A stretch of DNA of 60,776 nucleotides from JAMIFN01 sp964544605 (GTDB taxonomy: Bacteria > Pseudomonadota > Gammaproteobacteria > Burkholderiales > Burkholderiaceae_C). This document shows positions 7,866 to 16,025 of the stretch, piece by piece. The notes under the pieces were generated by a model. The model did not search any database. It had not been told where the DNA came from and saw only the letters and a list, made by a program, of their open reading frames with translations. Numbering within the stretch: position 1 is the first letter of the stretch; every line of letters begins with the position of its first letter. The position numbers and the translations under genes were made by a program. The stretch is from NCBI GenBank assembly GCA_964544605.1, contig CAZJBX010000013.1:1-60776 (forward strand), read 5' to 3'.

Positions 7866-8282
7866 TTAGCCCTCCTGTGTTTTGTTCTTCAAGCGGCTGC
7901 GAATATACGCCGTGAGGCTGGCAAACAAGGCCAAGCCCAGCAGCAGCTCGGCCCAGGCCAAACCACGGCTGAGGGCGCTGGCATCAGACCACAGGCGCAC
8001 CGCGCCTTCGGCCACATAAAGCCACAGCAGCAGGCTGAGCCAGCGGTAGGTGTAGAGGCGGTGGCGCAGCAGGCCCGCAAGGGCCAGGCACAGGGGCAGC
8101 ACCTTGATGGCCAAGGTGGAGCCGCCGGGCCGCAGCGGGGCCCACCACAGTTCCCAGCCTGCGCCCAGCACAATCAAGGCCAGCAGCAGGCCGACGCTGA
8201 GGGCACGCAGGGTTTGAATCAGGGGCGGGGCGGCAGTCGCGGCGGCAGTCGCGGCGGATGTGGGCGTGGGACGGGTGGGCAT
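7866..8282 (-). CDS. DUF2069 family small membrane protein
   Basis: About 138 residues from the ATG at 8282 (MPTRPTPTSAAT...). After an Ala/Thr/Pro-rich start there are four hydrophobic segments: LSVGLLLALIVLGAGWELWW, STLAIKVLPLCLALAGLL, WLSLLLWLYVAEGAVRLW and AWAELLLGLALFASLTAYI. This topology and the neighbourhood of yihY fit DUF2069, an inner-membrane family of unknown function common in proteobacteria. The open frame extends upstream, but that part overlaps yihY and has no homologue-like character. It opens the operon that continues into the lpxL-like gene four bases later. Confidence 0.82.
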   Translation of the reverse strand: MPTRPTPTSAATAAATAAPPLIQTLRALSVGLLLALIVLGAGWELWWAPLRPGGSTLAIKVLPLCLALAGLLRHRLYTYRWLSLLLWLYVAEGAVRLWSDASALSRGLAWAELLLGLALFASLTAYIRSRLKNKTQEG

Positions 8283-8313
8283 GGCGTTGAGGGTGGGCTC
8301 TAGAATGGGCGGT

Positions 8314-9567
8314 ATGAGGCCAAACACTATTTTGACGAATTTGCAGCAAGCTTGGCAGCGCTTTCCAGCGCGGCCTGCGCTGGAGGTCATGCGCAGCCGT
8401 TTTGAAGAAGACCGCTTGGGTTTGACGGCGGGCAGTTTAACCTTTACCACGGTCACTTCTTTGGTGCCTTTGGCGACGGTGGCTTTGGCGATTTTCTCCG
8501 CCTTCCCCAAGTTTGCCCAAATGCAGGATTTGCTGCAAAAGTGGATGACGCAAAACCTTTTTCCGCAGGCCATTGCCAGCACCGTCATCACTTACATCAA
8601 TGAGTTTGCCAACAACGCCAGCCAACTGGGCTGGATGAGCCTGTTGTTTTTGGTTTTTAGCGCCGTGGCTTTGATGCTGACGGTGGACGGCACGCTGAAT
8701 AAAATCTGGCGTGTGCGCACACCGCGCCCGCTGGGGCAGCGCATTTTGGTGTACTGGGCGGGTTTGACTTTGGGGCCTTTGGCGCTGACGGTCAGTGTGG
8801 CGCTCAGCTCTTATGCCGTGGCCAGCTCGCGCGGCCTGATTGCCCTGAATGCCGATGTGCTGCAATGGGTGAACAACACCGTGCAGTTTGTGCTGGTGGC
8901 GGGCATGGCCACGGCCGCCTACCGCTTTGTGCCCAATACCTTGGTGCATTGGCGCTATGCCTTGGCGGGCGGCGTGTTTGTGGCCGTGGGTTTGCAGGTG
9001 GCGCGTTGGGGTTTGGGTCTGTATATCGGCTCGGCCAGCGTCGCCAGCATTTACGGCGCTTTTGCCATCCTGCCTTTTTTGCTGCTGTGGCTGTATGTGC
9101 TGTGGGTGATTGTGCTGCTGGGGGCGGTGGTGGCCGCTTATTTGCCCAGCATGATGGTGGGCATCACGCGCTCGGGCGAACATGCGGGCTTTGAGCTGGA
9201 GCTGGCGCTGGAGGTTTTGCAGGCTTTGCAAGCGGTGCAGGGGCGGCCTGAGCGCGGCTTGAGCTTGGCGCAATTGACGCAGCAATTGCAGGTGTCGGCT
9301 TTGCAACTGGAATCGGCCTTGCACCTGCTGCAATGCCGCGATTGGATTGCCTTGGTGCAAGAGACGGCCAAGGGCCGCCAAGAAGCGCCGCGCTATGTGC
9401 TGCTGCTGGATATGGCGCATACGCCCCTGCCTGATTTGTTGGCCCACACCTTGCTGCCGAATGTGCCAGCGCTGCGGCCTTTGAACGCGCACATTGCCAG
9501 CTTGGGCTTGCAGGTGGCTGATGTCTTTCCTGCGCCCGCTCAGGTGGGGCCTGCGTCTAAAGTTTGA
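8314..9567 (+). CDS. yihY: YihY/BrkB family inner-membrane protein
   Basis: About 417 residues. The N-terminal 290 residues match the YihY family: RFEEDRLGLTAGSLTFTT, a first helix LVPLATVALAIFSAF, the SALMLTVDGTLNKIW-type segment and PFLLLWLYVLWVIVLLGA. The last ~120 residues are soluble and resemble a winged-helix-like tail (LSLAQLTQQLQVSALQLESAL). The old name ribonuclease BN is wrong for this family; function is unknown, and some members are linked to serum resistance (BrkB). Starts at 8305 (MGGMRP) or 8314 are both possible, with no convincing RBS. It diverges from the DUF2069 gene and runs into the 109-bp repeats. Confidence 0.9.
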   Translation: MRPNTILTNLQQAWQRFPARPALEVMRSRFEEDRLGLTAGSLTFTTVTSLVPLATVALAIFSAFPKFAQMQDLLQKWMTQNLFPQAIASTVITYINEFANNASQLGWMSLLFLVFSAVALMLTVDGTLNKIWRVRTPRPLGQRILVYWAGLTLGPLALTVSVALSSYAVASSRGLIALNADVLQWVNNTVQFVLVAGMATAAYRFVPNTLVHWRYALAGGVFVAVGLQVARWGLGLYIGSASVASIYGAFAILPFLLLWLYVLWVIVLLGAVVAAYLPSMMVGITRSGEHAGFELELALEVLQALQAVQGRPERGLSLAQLTQQLQVSALQLESALHLLQCRDWIALVQETAKGRQEAPRYVLLLDMAHTPLPDLLAHTLLPNVPALRPLNAHIASLGLQVADVFPAPAQVGPASKV

Positions 9568-9568
9568 G

Positions 9569-9890
9569 ATTGCGGGTCAAGCCCGCAATGACGGATCCAT
9601 TTCTATTTCGTCGTACCGTCCCCCACCTCGTCATTGCGGCCCCTGAGCCGCAATCTCAGTTTTTCGTCACGATTGAGGTGGCAGGTCAAGCCCGCAATGA
9701 CGAATCCATTTCTATTTCGTCGTACCGTCCCCCACCTCGTCATTGCGGCCCCTGAGCCGCAATCTCAGTTTTTCGTCACGATTGAGGTGGCAGGTCAAGC
9801 CCGCAATGACGAATCCATTTCTATTTCGTCGTGCCGTCCTCCACCTCGTCATTGCGGCCTCCGAGCCGCAATCTCAGTTTTTCGTCTTAT
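9569..9890. repeat. Three tandem 109-bp repeats with internal palindromes
   Basis: The word GTCAAGCCCGCAATGACG recurs at 9576, 9685 and 9794, exactly 109 bases apart. The intervening sequence is nearly identical between copies; copy 3 has a few substitutions, such as GTGCCGTCCTCC for GTACCGTCCCCC. Each unit holds two hairpin elements. One is ATTGCGGG-N5-CCCGCAAT in copy 1, with a decayed left arm in copies 2 and 3; the other is ATTGCGG-N8-CCGCAAT. CGCAATGACG and CGTCATTGCG are inverted within each unit. The array fills the whole gap between convergent yihY and queG and could terminate both. It resembles REP/BIME-type intergenic elements and has no spacers like CRISPR. Confidence 0.93.
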
Positions 9891-11002
9891 TTGAGAACAC
9901 GGGCTGCGTCTGCGCCCAAAGCATCTTGAGCCAAAGCCCAGTGGATGTGTTCTTGCAGCAAATCGCTGGCTTGCGGCAGGGCCGTTTGCAGGGCTTGCCG
10001 CATGGCCAGGCGGGCTTGGGCGGGCAAATCAGCACGGGCCAATGCATTGCCCAGGGCCACGGCGATATTGCGCTGCCAGCGCTCATGCCCAATGCGGCGG
10101 ATGGGCGAACCCTCGGTTTGGCGTAAAAACTCCGCTTCCGTCCAGGCCCACAGTTCCAGCAAACTGCTGCCGGCCATGCCGGGGCGGCTGGCGAAGTCGG
10201 GCAGGCTGCTGCGGCCGGCAAACTTGTTCCACGGGCAGGCCAGTTGGCAGTCATCGCAGCCGTAAATGCGGTTGCCAATGAGGGGGCGCAATTCTTCAGG
10301 AATGGGGCCGTGCAGCTCAATCGTGAGGTAGGAAATGCAGCGCCGCGCATCAAGGCGGTAGGGCGCCACAATCGCCCCCGTGGGGCAGGCGCTGATGCAG
10401 GCGGTGCAAGTGCCGCAGTGCGCGGGCTCCTTGCGCGGCGTGGGCGGCAGGGCCAAGTCCATATAGATTTCGCCAATAAAGCTCATCGAGCCTTCTTGCG
10501 AGAGCATGAGGGTGTGCTTGCCGCGCCAGCCCAAATCGGCATTGGTGGCCATCTCCACCTCCAGCACGGGGGCTGAATCGGTAAAGACACGGTGGCCCAG
10601 CGGCCCGACCTCATCGGCAATGCGGTCGGCCAGCTTTTGCAGGCGCTGGCGCAGCACCTTGTGGTAGTCGCGGCCACGGGCGTACACGCTGATGATGGCT
10701 TCCTCAGGGCGCTCAAGGCGGGCCAGCTCCCGCTCGCGCCAAGCGCCGTCGGCCAAATCAAAATCGGGCGGCAGGTAGTCCATGCGGGCGCAAATCACGC
10801 TCACCGTGCCGGGCACCAGCTCGGCGGGGCGGGCGCGTTTCATGCCGTGGGCGGCCATATAGTTCATGCTGCCGTGAAAGCCCGCTTCCAGCCAAGCTTG
10901 CAAGCCCGCCTCAGCGTGGCGCAAATCAATGCCGCTGATGCCGATGTGGCTAAAACCCAGCTCACGGGCGAAGGTTTCAATGGTGGCGGGGCTGATGGAC
11001 AC
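9887..11002 (-). CDS. queG: Epoxyqueuosine reductase
   Basis: 371 residues. Cobalamin- and iron-sulfur-dependent enzyme for the last step of queuosine tRNA modification. Visible are the substrate/cobalamin segment ending in TDSAPVLE (catalytic Asp about 142), the first 4Fe-4S motif CGTCTACISACP (C196, C199, C202, C206) and the second CDDCQLACP (C249, C252, C256) with C222. Length matches the family. The start is GTG at 11002; no in-frame ATG nearby gives a better N-terminus. It stands alone on the minus strand, its end abutting the 109-bp repeats. Confidence 0.95.
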   Translation of the reverse strand: MSISPATIETFARELGFSHIGISGIDLRHAEAGLQAWLEAGFHGSMNYMAAHGMKRARPAELVPGTVSVICARMDYLPPDFDLADGAWRERELARLERPEEAIISVYARGRDYHKVLRQRLQKLADRIADEVGPLGHRVFTDSAPVLEVEMATNADLGWRGKHTLMLSQEGSMSFIGEIYMDLALPPTPRKEPAHCGTCTACISACPTGAIVAPYRLDARRCISYLTIELHGPIPEELRPLIGNRIYGCDDCQLACPWNKFAGRSSLPDFASRPGMAGSSLLELWAWTEAEFLRQTEGSPIRRIGHERWQRNIAVALGNALARADLPAQARLAMRQALQTALPQASDLLQEHIHWALAQDALGADAARVLK

Positions 11003-11130
11003 GATGAAAGGCTCAAATGCAGGGACAGAATGAAAAATTGTAGCCAGCCCTGTGCTGCGTCTGCGTTTATCCTAGGGAATTCCTCATGGCCTGTGTGTGG
11101 CGCGGGCCGCCGCACAAGGGTGTGAACCCG

Positions 11131-11136
11131 TACAAT
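11131..11136 (+). promoter_or_regulatory. Possible -10 box before gspL
   Basis: TACAAT lies 45 bases before the gspL ATG in the 178-base gap between divergent queG and gspL. No good -35 is visible at 16-18 bases upstream, so this is a weak call. It would drive the whole gspLMNDEF run. Confidence 0.3.
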
Positions 11137-11180
11137 CCGCCGATTCAGCCCACCGCTTTGCGCCCCCACCCCTCCGCTTT

Positions 11181-12404
11181 ATGGCCAGTCTCATCGTCCA
11201 ATTGCCGCTAACCGCCCATGCCGCCGCTGCGCCGCAGGAGCTGGGCTTTGCCTTGGTTAGCGATAGCGGGATGCTGACGCGCTCGGGCCGCGCCCTGCCT
11301 GCGGATTTGCCCAAAGCCGCCGATGTGCTGCTGCAAGTGCCTGCGGCTTTGCTCTCTTGGCTGCGCATTGATTTACCCAAACCGGGCCGCGCCATGCCGC
11401 AGGCCAAGCTGCGGGCGGTGCTAGAGGGTCTGCTGGAAGACCAAGTGCTGGCCGATGTGAGTGAGCTGCACTTTGCCCTGCCGCAGCAAGCGCCAGGCGG
11501 CGAAAAGACCTGGGTGTTGGCCTGCCAGCGGGCTTATTTGGCCTCATGGGTGCAGGTTTTTGAGGCCGTGGGCCGTGCGCCCAGCCGCATCGTGCCGCAA
11601 GCCGAGCCTTTGGCCGCCGAGCAAGCGCCGCAGCTTTGGCTGCAAGGCCAGCCTGAGAACGCGCAGTTCGTTCTTAGCAGCAGCGATGGCGTGCTGGCGG
11701 GCGACTGGGCGCACTTTGGCGCCTTGGTGGATGCGCCAAGCGAATGGGCCCAACTGCGGGCCGAGCCTGCCATGGCGCAAGCCCTGCAAAACGCCGTGGG
11801 CGATGCCGCGCCAGTGCAGATGCTGCAAAGTGGCCAAGCCTTGGCACTGGCCTTGGGCGCCAACTGGAATTTGGGCCAATTTGAATTCAATACTTCGGGC
11901 CAAGGCCGCCGCCTGCGGCAGTTGCTGCGCGTTGGCCGCCAAGCCCTGTTTGCACCGGAATGGCGCTGGGCCCGCGCCGCCGTGCTGCTGGGCCTGCTGC
12001 TGCAAGTGCTGGGTCTGAATGTGTGGGCTTGGCAAGAGCGCCAGAGTTTGGCCGCCAAGCAAAAGCAAGTGCGGCAGTGGGTCACGCAAATCACGGGCGC
12101 CAGCTATGTCTCAGACCAGCCGGAGCTGCAAGCGCAAATGAAACTGCGCCACATGCAACAAGCCACGGGCGCTTTGGATGCCGGCGATTTGGAGCCCATG
12201 CTGGCCCTGCTGGGCGCCAGCGGGCCGCAAGGCGGTGCGTTGCAATATGACGCGGCCAAGGTGCTGAGTTTGAAGGGCAAGCCCCTCAAGCCTGAGGCTT
12301 TGCAAGCCCTGCGCCAACGCGCAGCGGCAGCGGGCTACCGCGTTGTGACGGCGGGCGATGGTTTGGACCTTTTTGCCGAGCCTGAGGCCGAGGCAGCAAG
12401 GTAA
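11181..12404 (+). CDS. gspL: Type II secretion protein GspL
   Basis: About 407 residues from ATG 11181 (MASLIVQLPL). It has a cytoplasmic actin-like N-terminal domain (WLRIDLPKPGRAMPQAKLRAVL and LLEDQVLADVSELHFAL are GspL-like), one transmembrane helix near residues 275-297 (AAVLLGLLLQVLGLNVWAW) and a periplasmic ferredoxin-like C-terminal domain. GspL recruits the ATPase GspE to the inner-membrane platform. It opens the run gspL-M-N-D-E-F. In related bacteria gspG-K normally precede it; here queG on the other strand does, so the cluster starts abruptly. Confidence 0.9.
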   Translation: MASLIVQLPLTAHAAAAPQELGFALVSDSGMLTRSGRALPADLPKAADVLLQVPAALLSWLRIDLPKPGRAMPQAKLRAVLEGLLEDQVLADVSELHFALPQQAPGGEKTWVLACQRAYLASWVQVFEAVGRAPSRIVPQAEPLAAEQAPQLWLQGQPENAQFVLSSSDGVLAGDWAHFGALVDAPSEWAQLRAEPAMAQALQNAVGDAAPVQMLQSGQALALALGANWNLGQFEFNTSGQGRRLRQLLRVGRQALFAPEWRWARAAVLLGLLLQVLGLNVWAWQERQSLAAKQKQVRQWVTQITGASYVSDQPELQAQMKLRHMQQATGALDAGDLEPMLALLGASGPQGGALQYDAAKVLSLKGKPLKPEALQALRQRAAAAGYRVVTAGDGLDLFAEPEAEAAR

Positions 12405-12415
12405 GGTGTGTGCAA

Positions 12416-12943
12416 ATGAGTGAAGTCAAGAACATCCCCAAGCTGCCAATAGGTCGCCAAATGCAAGCCTTGTGGCAGGGCTTGGCCCAACGCGAGCGCC
12501 GCATGGTGGCCGCTGTGGGCCTGCTGCTATTGGCCTTGCTGCTGTGGTTTGTGGCCCTGGGCCCCGCCATCAAGACTTGGCGCACGGCGGCACAAGAGCA
12601 AGCCGTGCTGGACGGGCAATTGCAGCGCCTGAGCCAAATGGCCGAGCAAGCGCAAGTTTTGGCGCAAGCGCCCAGCATGGGCTTTGATGCCGCCTACCGT
12701 GCCTTTGGCCGCACCACGGCGGAATACTTGCCCGGGCAGGCGCAGGTGAGCTTGCTGGGCGATGAGGTCAAAGTGCAATTGACAGCGGCCCATGCCTATG
12801 CCTTGGGGCCGTGGTTGCAGGCCCTGCGCCACAATGCCAAAGCCCTGCCCCTATCGGCGCAATTGCAAGCGGCTGCGGCAGAAGACGGCAGCGGCAATGT
12901 TTGGACGGGCGAGCTGCGCTTTCGCCTGCCGCCGAGCGATTGA
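12416..12943 (+). CDS. gspM: Type II secretion protein GspM
   Basis: About 175 residues. A short cytoplasmic start, one transmembrane helix (MVAAVGLLLLALLLWFVALG, residues about 30-49) and a periplasmic domain that pairs with GspL in the platform. AAGGTG lies eight bases before the ATG at 12416; a GTG at 12410 would add two residues. It follows gspL by 11 bases. GspM proteins are poorly conserved, so identity rests on size, topology and position between gspL and gspN. Confidence 0.85.
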   Translation: MSEVKNIPKLPIGRQMQALWQGLAQRERRMVAAVGLLLLALLLWFVALGPAIKTWRTAAQEQAVLDGQLQRLSQMAEQAQVLAQAPSMGFDAAYRAFGRTTAEYLPGQAQVSLLGDEVKVQLTAAHAYALGPWLQALRHNAKALPLSAQLQAAAAEDGSGNVWTGELRFRLPPSD

Positions 12944-12958
12944 GGGGGCAACTAGGAC

Positions 12959-13807
12959 ATGGCCGTGAACTTTAAAGCCCTCAGCGCCAAGCGCCGTCTT
13001 GAACGCGCGTCCCGTGCCCCCAAAGCGCCGCACCCTGCGGCCGCTGGCCCCAAGCTCTGGCCTTGGGCCTTGGGCGGTGCGCTCTTGGGCGTGTTGCTGG
13101 CGGCCTTGTATTTCGCCCCCGCCACTTGGCTGGCTTGGGGTGTGGCCCGCAGCACGCAAGGCAAGGTGGTGCTGGCCGATGCCCAAGGGCGGGTGTGGCA
13201 AGGCTCAGCGCGTTTGCTGCTGGTGCCCGGCGGCCAAGAGGCCGTGCTGCTGCCGCAAAGATTGCGCTGGACGGCGGCCTTGCAAGGCGGCGGTTTGGGC
13301 TTGAGTATGCGGCCCGAATGCTGCGCCAGCCAGCCTGTGCAAGTGCAATTCAAACCCGGCTGGAGTATGCACACGGTGGATGTGCGTCAGCTCAATATGC
13401 GCCTGCCCGCCAATCTATTAGAGGGCTTGGGCACGCCCTTCAACACCTTGGGTTTTGAAGGCCAACTGGCCCTGCAAGCCGAGCATTTGCAACTGCGCTT
13501 GCAAGGCGGGCAAATGGCGGTGCAAGGTTTGGCGACTTTGGACTTGTTGCAACTGTCCTCCAGCCTCTCGGCACTGCCACAATTGGGCAGCTACCAGGTG
13601 GCGATTCGCGGCGGCGCGCGCACCGAGATTGAACTGGCCACCCTAGAGGGCGCTTTGCAAATGAGTGGCCAAGGCCATTGGGGTGGCGGCAGCGGTTTCC
13701 GCTTTCAGGGTGAGGCCAAGGCCGCACCGGGTTATGAAGACAGCTTGGCCAATATTTTGAATGTGATTGGCCGCCGTCAAGGTCAAATCAGCCGCATCCA
13801 GCTCTAG
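12959..13807 (+). CDS. gspN: Type II secretion protein GspN
   Basis: 282 residues: a basic cytoplasmic start, one transmembrane helix (LWPWALGGALLGVLLAALYF) and a beta-rich periplasmic domain with the GspN-like LADAQGRVWQGSARLLL and the closing SLANILNVIGRRQGQISRI. GspN is an accessory component found in only some T2SSs, possibly linking platform and secretin. It lies between gspM and gspD as in other Burkholderiales. Two adjacent cysteines (PECCASQ, about residues 119-122) might form a disulfide. Confidence 0.87.
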   Translation: MAVNFKALSAKRRLERASRAPKAPHPAAAGPKLWPWALGGALLGVLLAALYFAPATWLAWGVARSTQGKVVLADAQGRVWQGSARLLLVPGGQEAVLLPQRLRWTAALQGGGLGLSMRPECCASQPVQVQFKPGWSMHTVDVRQLNMRLPANLLEGLGTPFNTLGFEGQLALQAEHLQLRLQGGQMAVQGLATLDLLQLSSSLSALPQLGSYQVAIRGGARTEIELATLEGALQMSGQGHWGGGSGFRFQGEAKAAPGYEDSLANILNVIGRRQGQISRIQL

Positions 13808-13839
13808 GGCGGGTGTGTTTGAATGCTTCTATAGCAAAG

Positions 13840-16020
13840 ATGAATCGAATGATGATGCGAACGAATTTCCTCAAGCCCAGCCGCCTCATGGCCGCATGGG
13901 GCCGCCGCCTGCGGGTCTGGCTTGTGCTGCTGAGCTTGGTCGGTGCTGCGCCTTGGGCTTTGGCGCAATCGAACACCGTCACGCTTAATTTTGTAGATGC
14001 CGAAATTGCCGAGGTGGCCCGCGCCATTGCGGTGATGACGGGCCGCAATGTGGTGGTGGATCCCCGCGTGAAAGGCAGCATCAATATGGTGTCTGAAAAG
14101 CCGCTGAGCGTGTCTGCCGCCTACGACCAATTCCTCAGCGCCGTGCGCTTGCAGGGCTACACCATTGTGGAAACAGCGGGCATTTACAAACTCGTGCCCG
14201 AGGCCGATGCGCGCCAGCAGGCCAGCACCTTGATTGGCACGGGCACGGGCAGCGATGTGCGCAGCGCCAGCCAATTGCGCGGCAACCAAATTGCCACCCA
14301 GGTGTTTCCGCTCAGTTATGAAAACGCCAACAATATGGCCGCCGTGCTGCGCCCCTTGTTGGGGCCCAATAGCAGCGTCAATATCAACGCCAGCAACAAC
14401 TCCCTCATCATCACCGACTACGCCGACAACCTGCAACGCGCGGCCAAGCTGATTGCTTCGCAAGATGTGGCCAAGGGCAGTGATTTGGAAATCATTCCGC
14501 TGCGCCACGCCAGCGCCACAGAAATTGCGCCCTTGGTGAGCAAACTCAGCGAAACCAGCATGGGTGCGGCCAGCGCCAACAGCCCCGTCATCATCATGGC
14601 CGACAGCCGCAGCAATGCCATCATCGTGCGTGCGGCCAACCCCGTGCAAACGCAAGAAATCCGCAATTTGGTGCTGGGCCTGGACCGCAACCCCAATGCC
14701 GGCGCTGAGGGCAGCGATGCGGTGACGGGCGGCGTGTATGTGGTCAAGCTCAAAAGCGGCGATGCCACCAAACTGGCCAACACCCTACGGGCTGTGCTGC
14801 CCGCCAGCCTGCAAATGGCAGGCCAAGCCAGCTCGCCCACGCAAGTGCAAATTCAGGCCGATGCGGCCACCAATTCCCTCATCATCACCGCCTCTGAGGC
14901 GCAATACCGCCAGTTGAAATCGGTCATTGATAAGCTCGATGCGCGGCCTGCTCAGGTCTTTATTGAGGCGCTTGTGGCCGAAGTGAATACCAACAAACTC
15001 ACGGACTTTGGGGTGCAGTGGCAAACCAATCTGGGGGCCAAAGGCGATCAAAATGTGGGCCTGCTGGGTACCAACTACGGCTCAGGCTTGGCCAATATTT
15101 TGGGTTTGGCTACGGTGGATGAGAAGGATGTCAATTTGGACGGCGCGCCAGTCGGCATGAATTTCGGCCTCTTGCGCCGCGCCAATGGCGTGTATGTGCT
15201 GGGCATGTTGGCCAACTTTTTGGAAAGCACGGGCGATGGCAATGTGCTGGCCACACCCAATGTGCTGACTTTGGACAATGAGGAGTCGCGCGTTATCGTG
15301 GGCCAGAATGTGCCCTTTGTGACGGGCGCTTATCAGCAAACCAATAACAGCGTGAACAACCCCTTCCAAACCATTGAACGCAAGGATGTGGGCATGACCT
15401 TGCGCGTGAAGCCGCAAATCAACGATGACGGCTCCATCAAGCTGAAGATTTTTCAAGAGATTTCCAGCATCGACGCCTCATCGAAAAACGACCCTGCGGG
15501 CCTGATTACCAATAAGCGTTCGATTGAAACCAATGTGATTGTGGATGACGGCGCGATTGTGGTTTTGGGCGGCTTGCTGCAAGACGAATACGCCGACGGC
15601 CAGAGCAAAGTGCCGCTGCTGGGCGATATTCCGGGCTTGGGCAATTTGTTCAAATCGCAAAACCGCTCGCGCCGCAAAACCAATCTCATGGTCTTTATTC
15701 GCCCGACCGTCTTGCGCGATGAAAAGAGCACCAGCGATTTCTCTGACCTGCGCTACCGCGATATGCGCGACTTGCAACAAGGCACGCAGCCGAGCCGCCA
15801 TTTGATTTTTGAGAACAAGCCCGTGCCCAGCCTGCCTGAGCGCCCCAGTGATCAAGACCCCAGCACCATGAATATGACCGAGAGCCTGTCCATGAGCACG
15901 CTCAAGCTGACGAATTCCAGCGTGGAGCTGCCGCCCTCTGAGCCCGATGCCATGGACAGCTTGGAGCGCCTCTACCGCCGCGATGACGCCATCAACAACA
16001 ACAGCCTGCGGGAGCGTTAA
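13840..16020 (+). CDS. gspD: Type II secretion secretin GspD
   Basis: About 726 residues. A signal peptide (hydrophobic VWLVLLSLVGA, cleavage after PWALA) is followed by the N0 domain (VTLNFVDAEIAEVARAIAVM), N1-N3 repeats containing SNNSLIIT-, RSNAIIV- and TNSLIIT-type elements, and the secretin barrel (VIVGQNVPFVTGAY, IERKDVGMTLRVKPQI, VVLGGLLQDE, KTNLMVFIRP). It forms the multimeric outer-membrane channel for folded exoproteins. A Ser/Glu/Pro-rich tail of about 90 residues follows. ATGs at 13840, 13849, 13852 and 13855 compete; the first is given. No pilotin gene is seen nearby. Confidence 0.95.
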   Translation: MNRMMMRTNFLKPSRLMAAWGRRLRVWLVLLSLVGAAPWALAQSNTVTLNFVDAEIAEVARAIAVMTGRNVVVDPRVKGSINMVSEKPLSVSAAYDQFLSAVRLQGYTIVETAGIYKLVPEADARQQASTLIGTGTGSDVRSASQLRGNQIATQVFPLSYENANNMAAVLRPLLGPNSSVNINASNNSLIITDYADNLQRAAKLIASQDVAKGSDLEIIPLRHASATEIAPLVSKLSETSMGAASANSPVIIMADSRSNAIIVRAANPVQTQEIRNLVLGLDRNPNAGAEGSDAVTGGVYVVKLKSGDATKLANTLRAVLPASLQMAGQASSPTQVQIQADAATNSLIITASEAQYRQLKSVIDKLDARPAQVFIEALVAEVNTNKLTDFGVQWQTNLGAKGDQNVGLLGTNYGSGLANILGLATVDEKDVNLDGAPVGMNFGLLRRANGVYVLGMLANFLESTGDGNVLATPNVLTLDNEESRVIVGQNVPFVTGAYQQTNNSVNNPFQTIERKDVGMTLRVKPQINDDGSIKLKIFQEISSIDASSKNDPAGLITNKRSIETNVIVDDGAIVVLGGLLQDEYADGQSKVPLLGDIPGLGNLFKSQNRSRRKTNLMVFIRPTVLRDEKSTSDFSDLRYRDMRDLQQGTQPSRHLIFENKPVPSLPERPSDQDPSTMNMTESLSMSTLKLTNSSVELPPSEPDAMDSLERLYRRDDAINNNSLRER

Positions 16021-16025
16021 GCAGC

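Noticed and set aside
9569..9890. CRISPR array
   Set aside because: The 109-bp units are contiguous, with no unique spacers and no cas gene nearby.
13804..14655. A 283-codon frame antisense to gspD
   Set aside because: His/Gly-rich translation with no homologue-like motif; it mirrors codons of the secretin gene.
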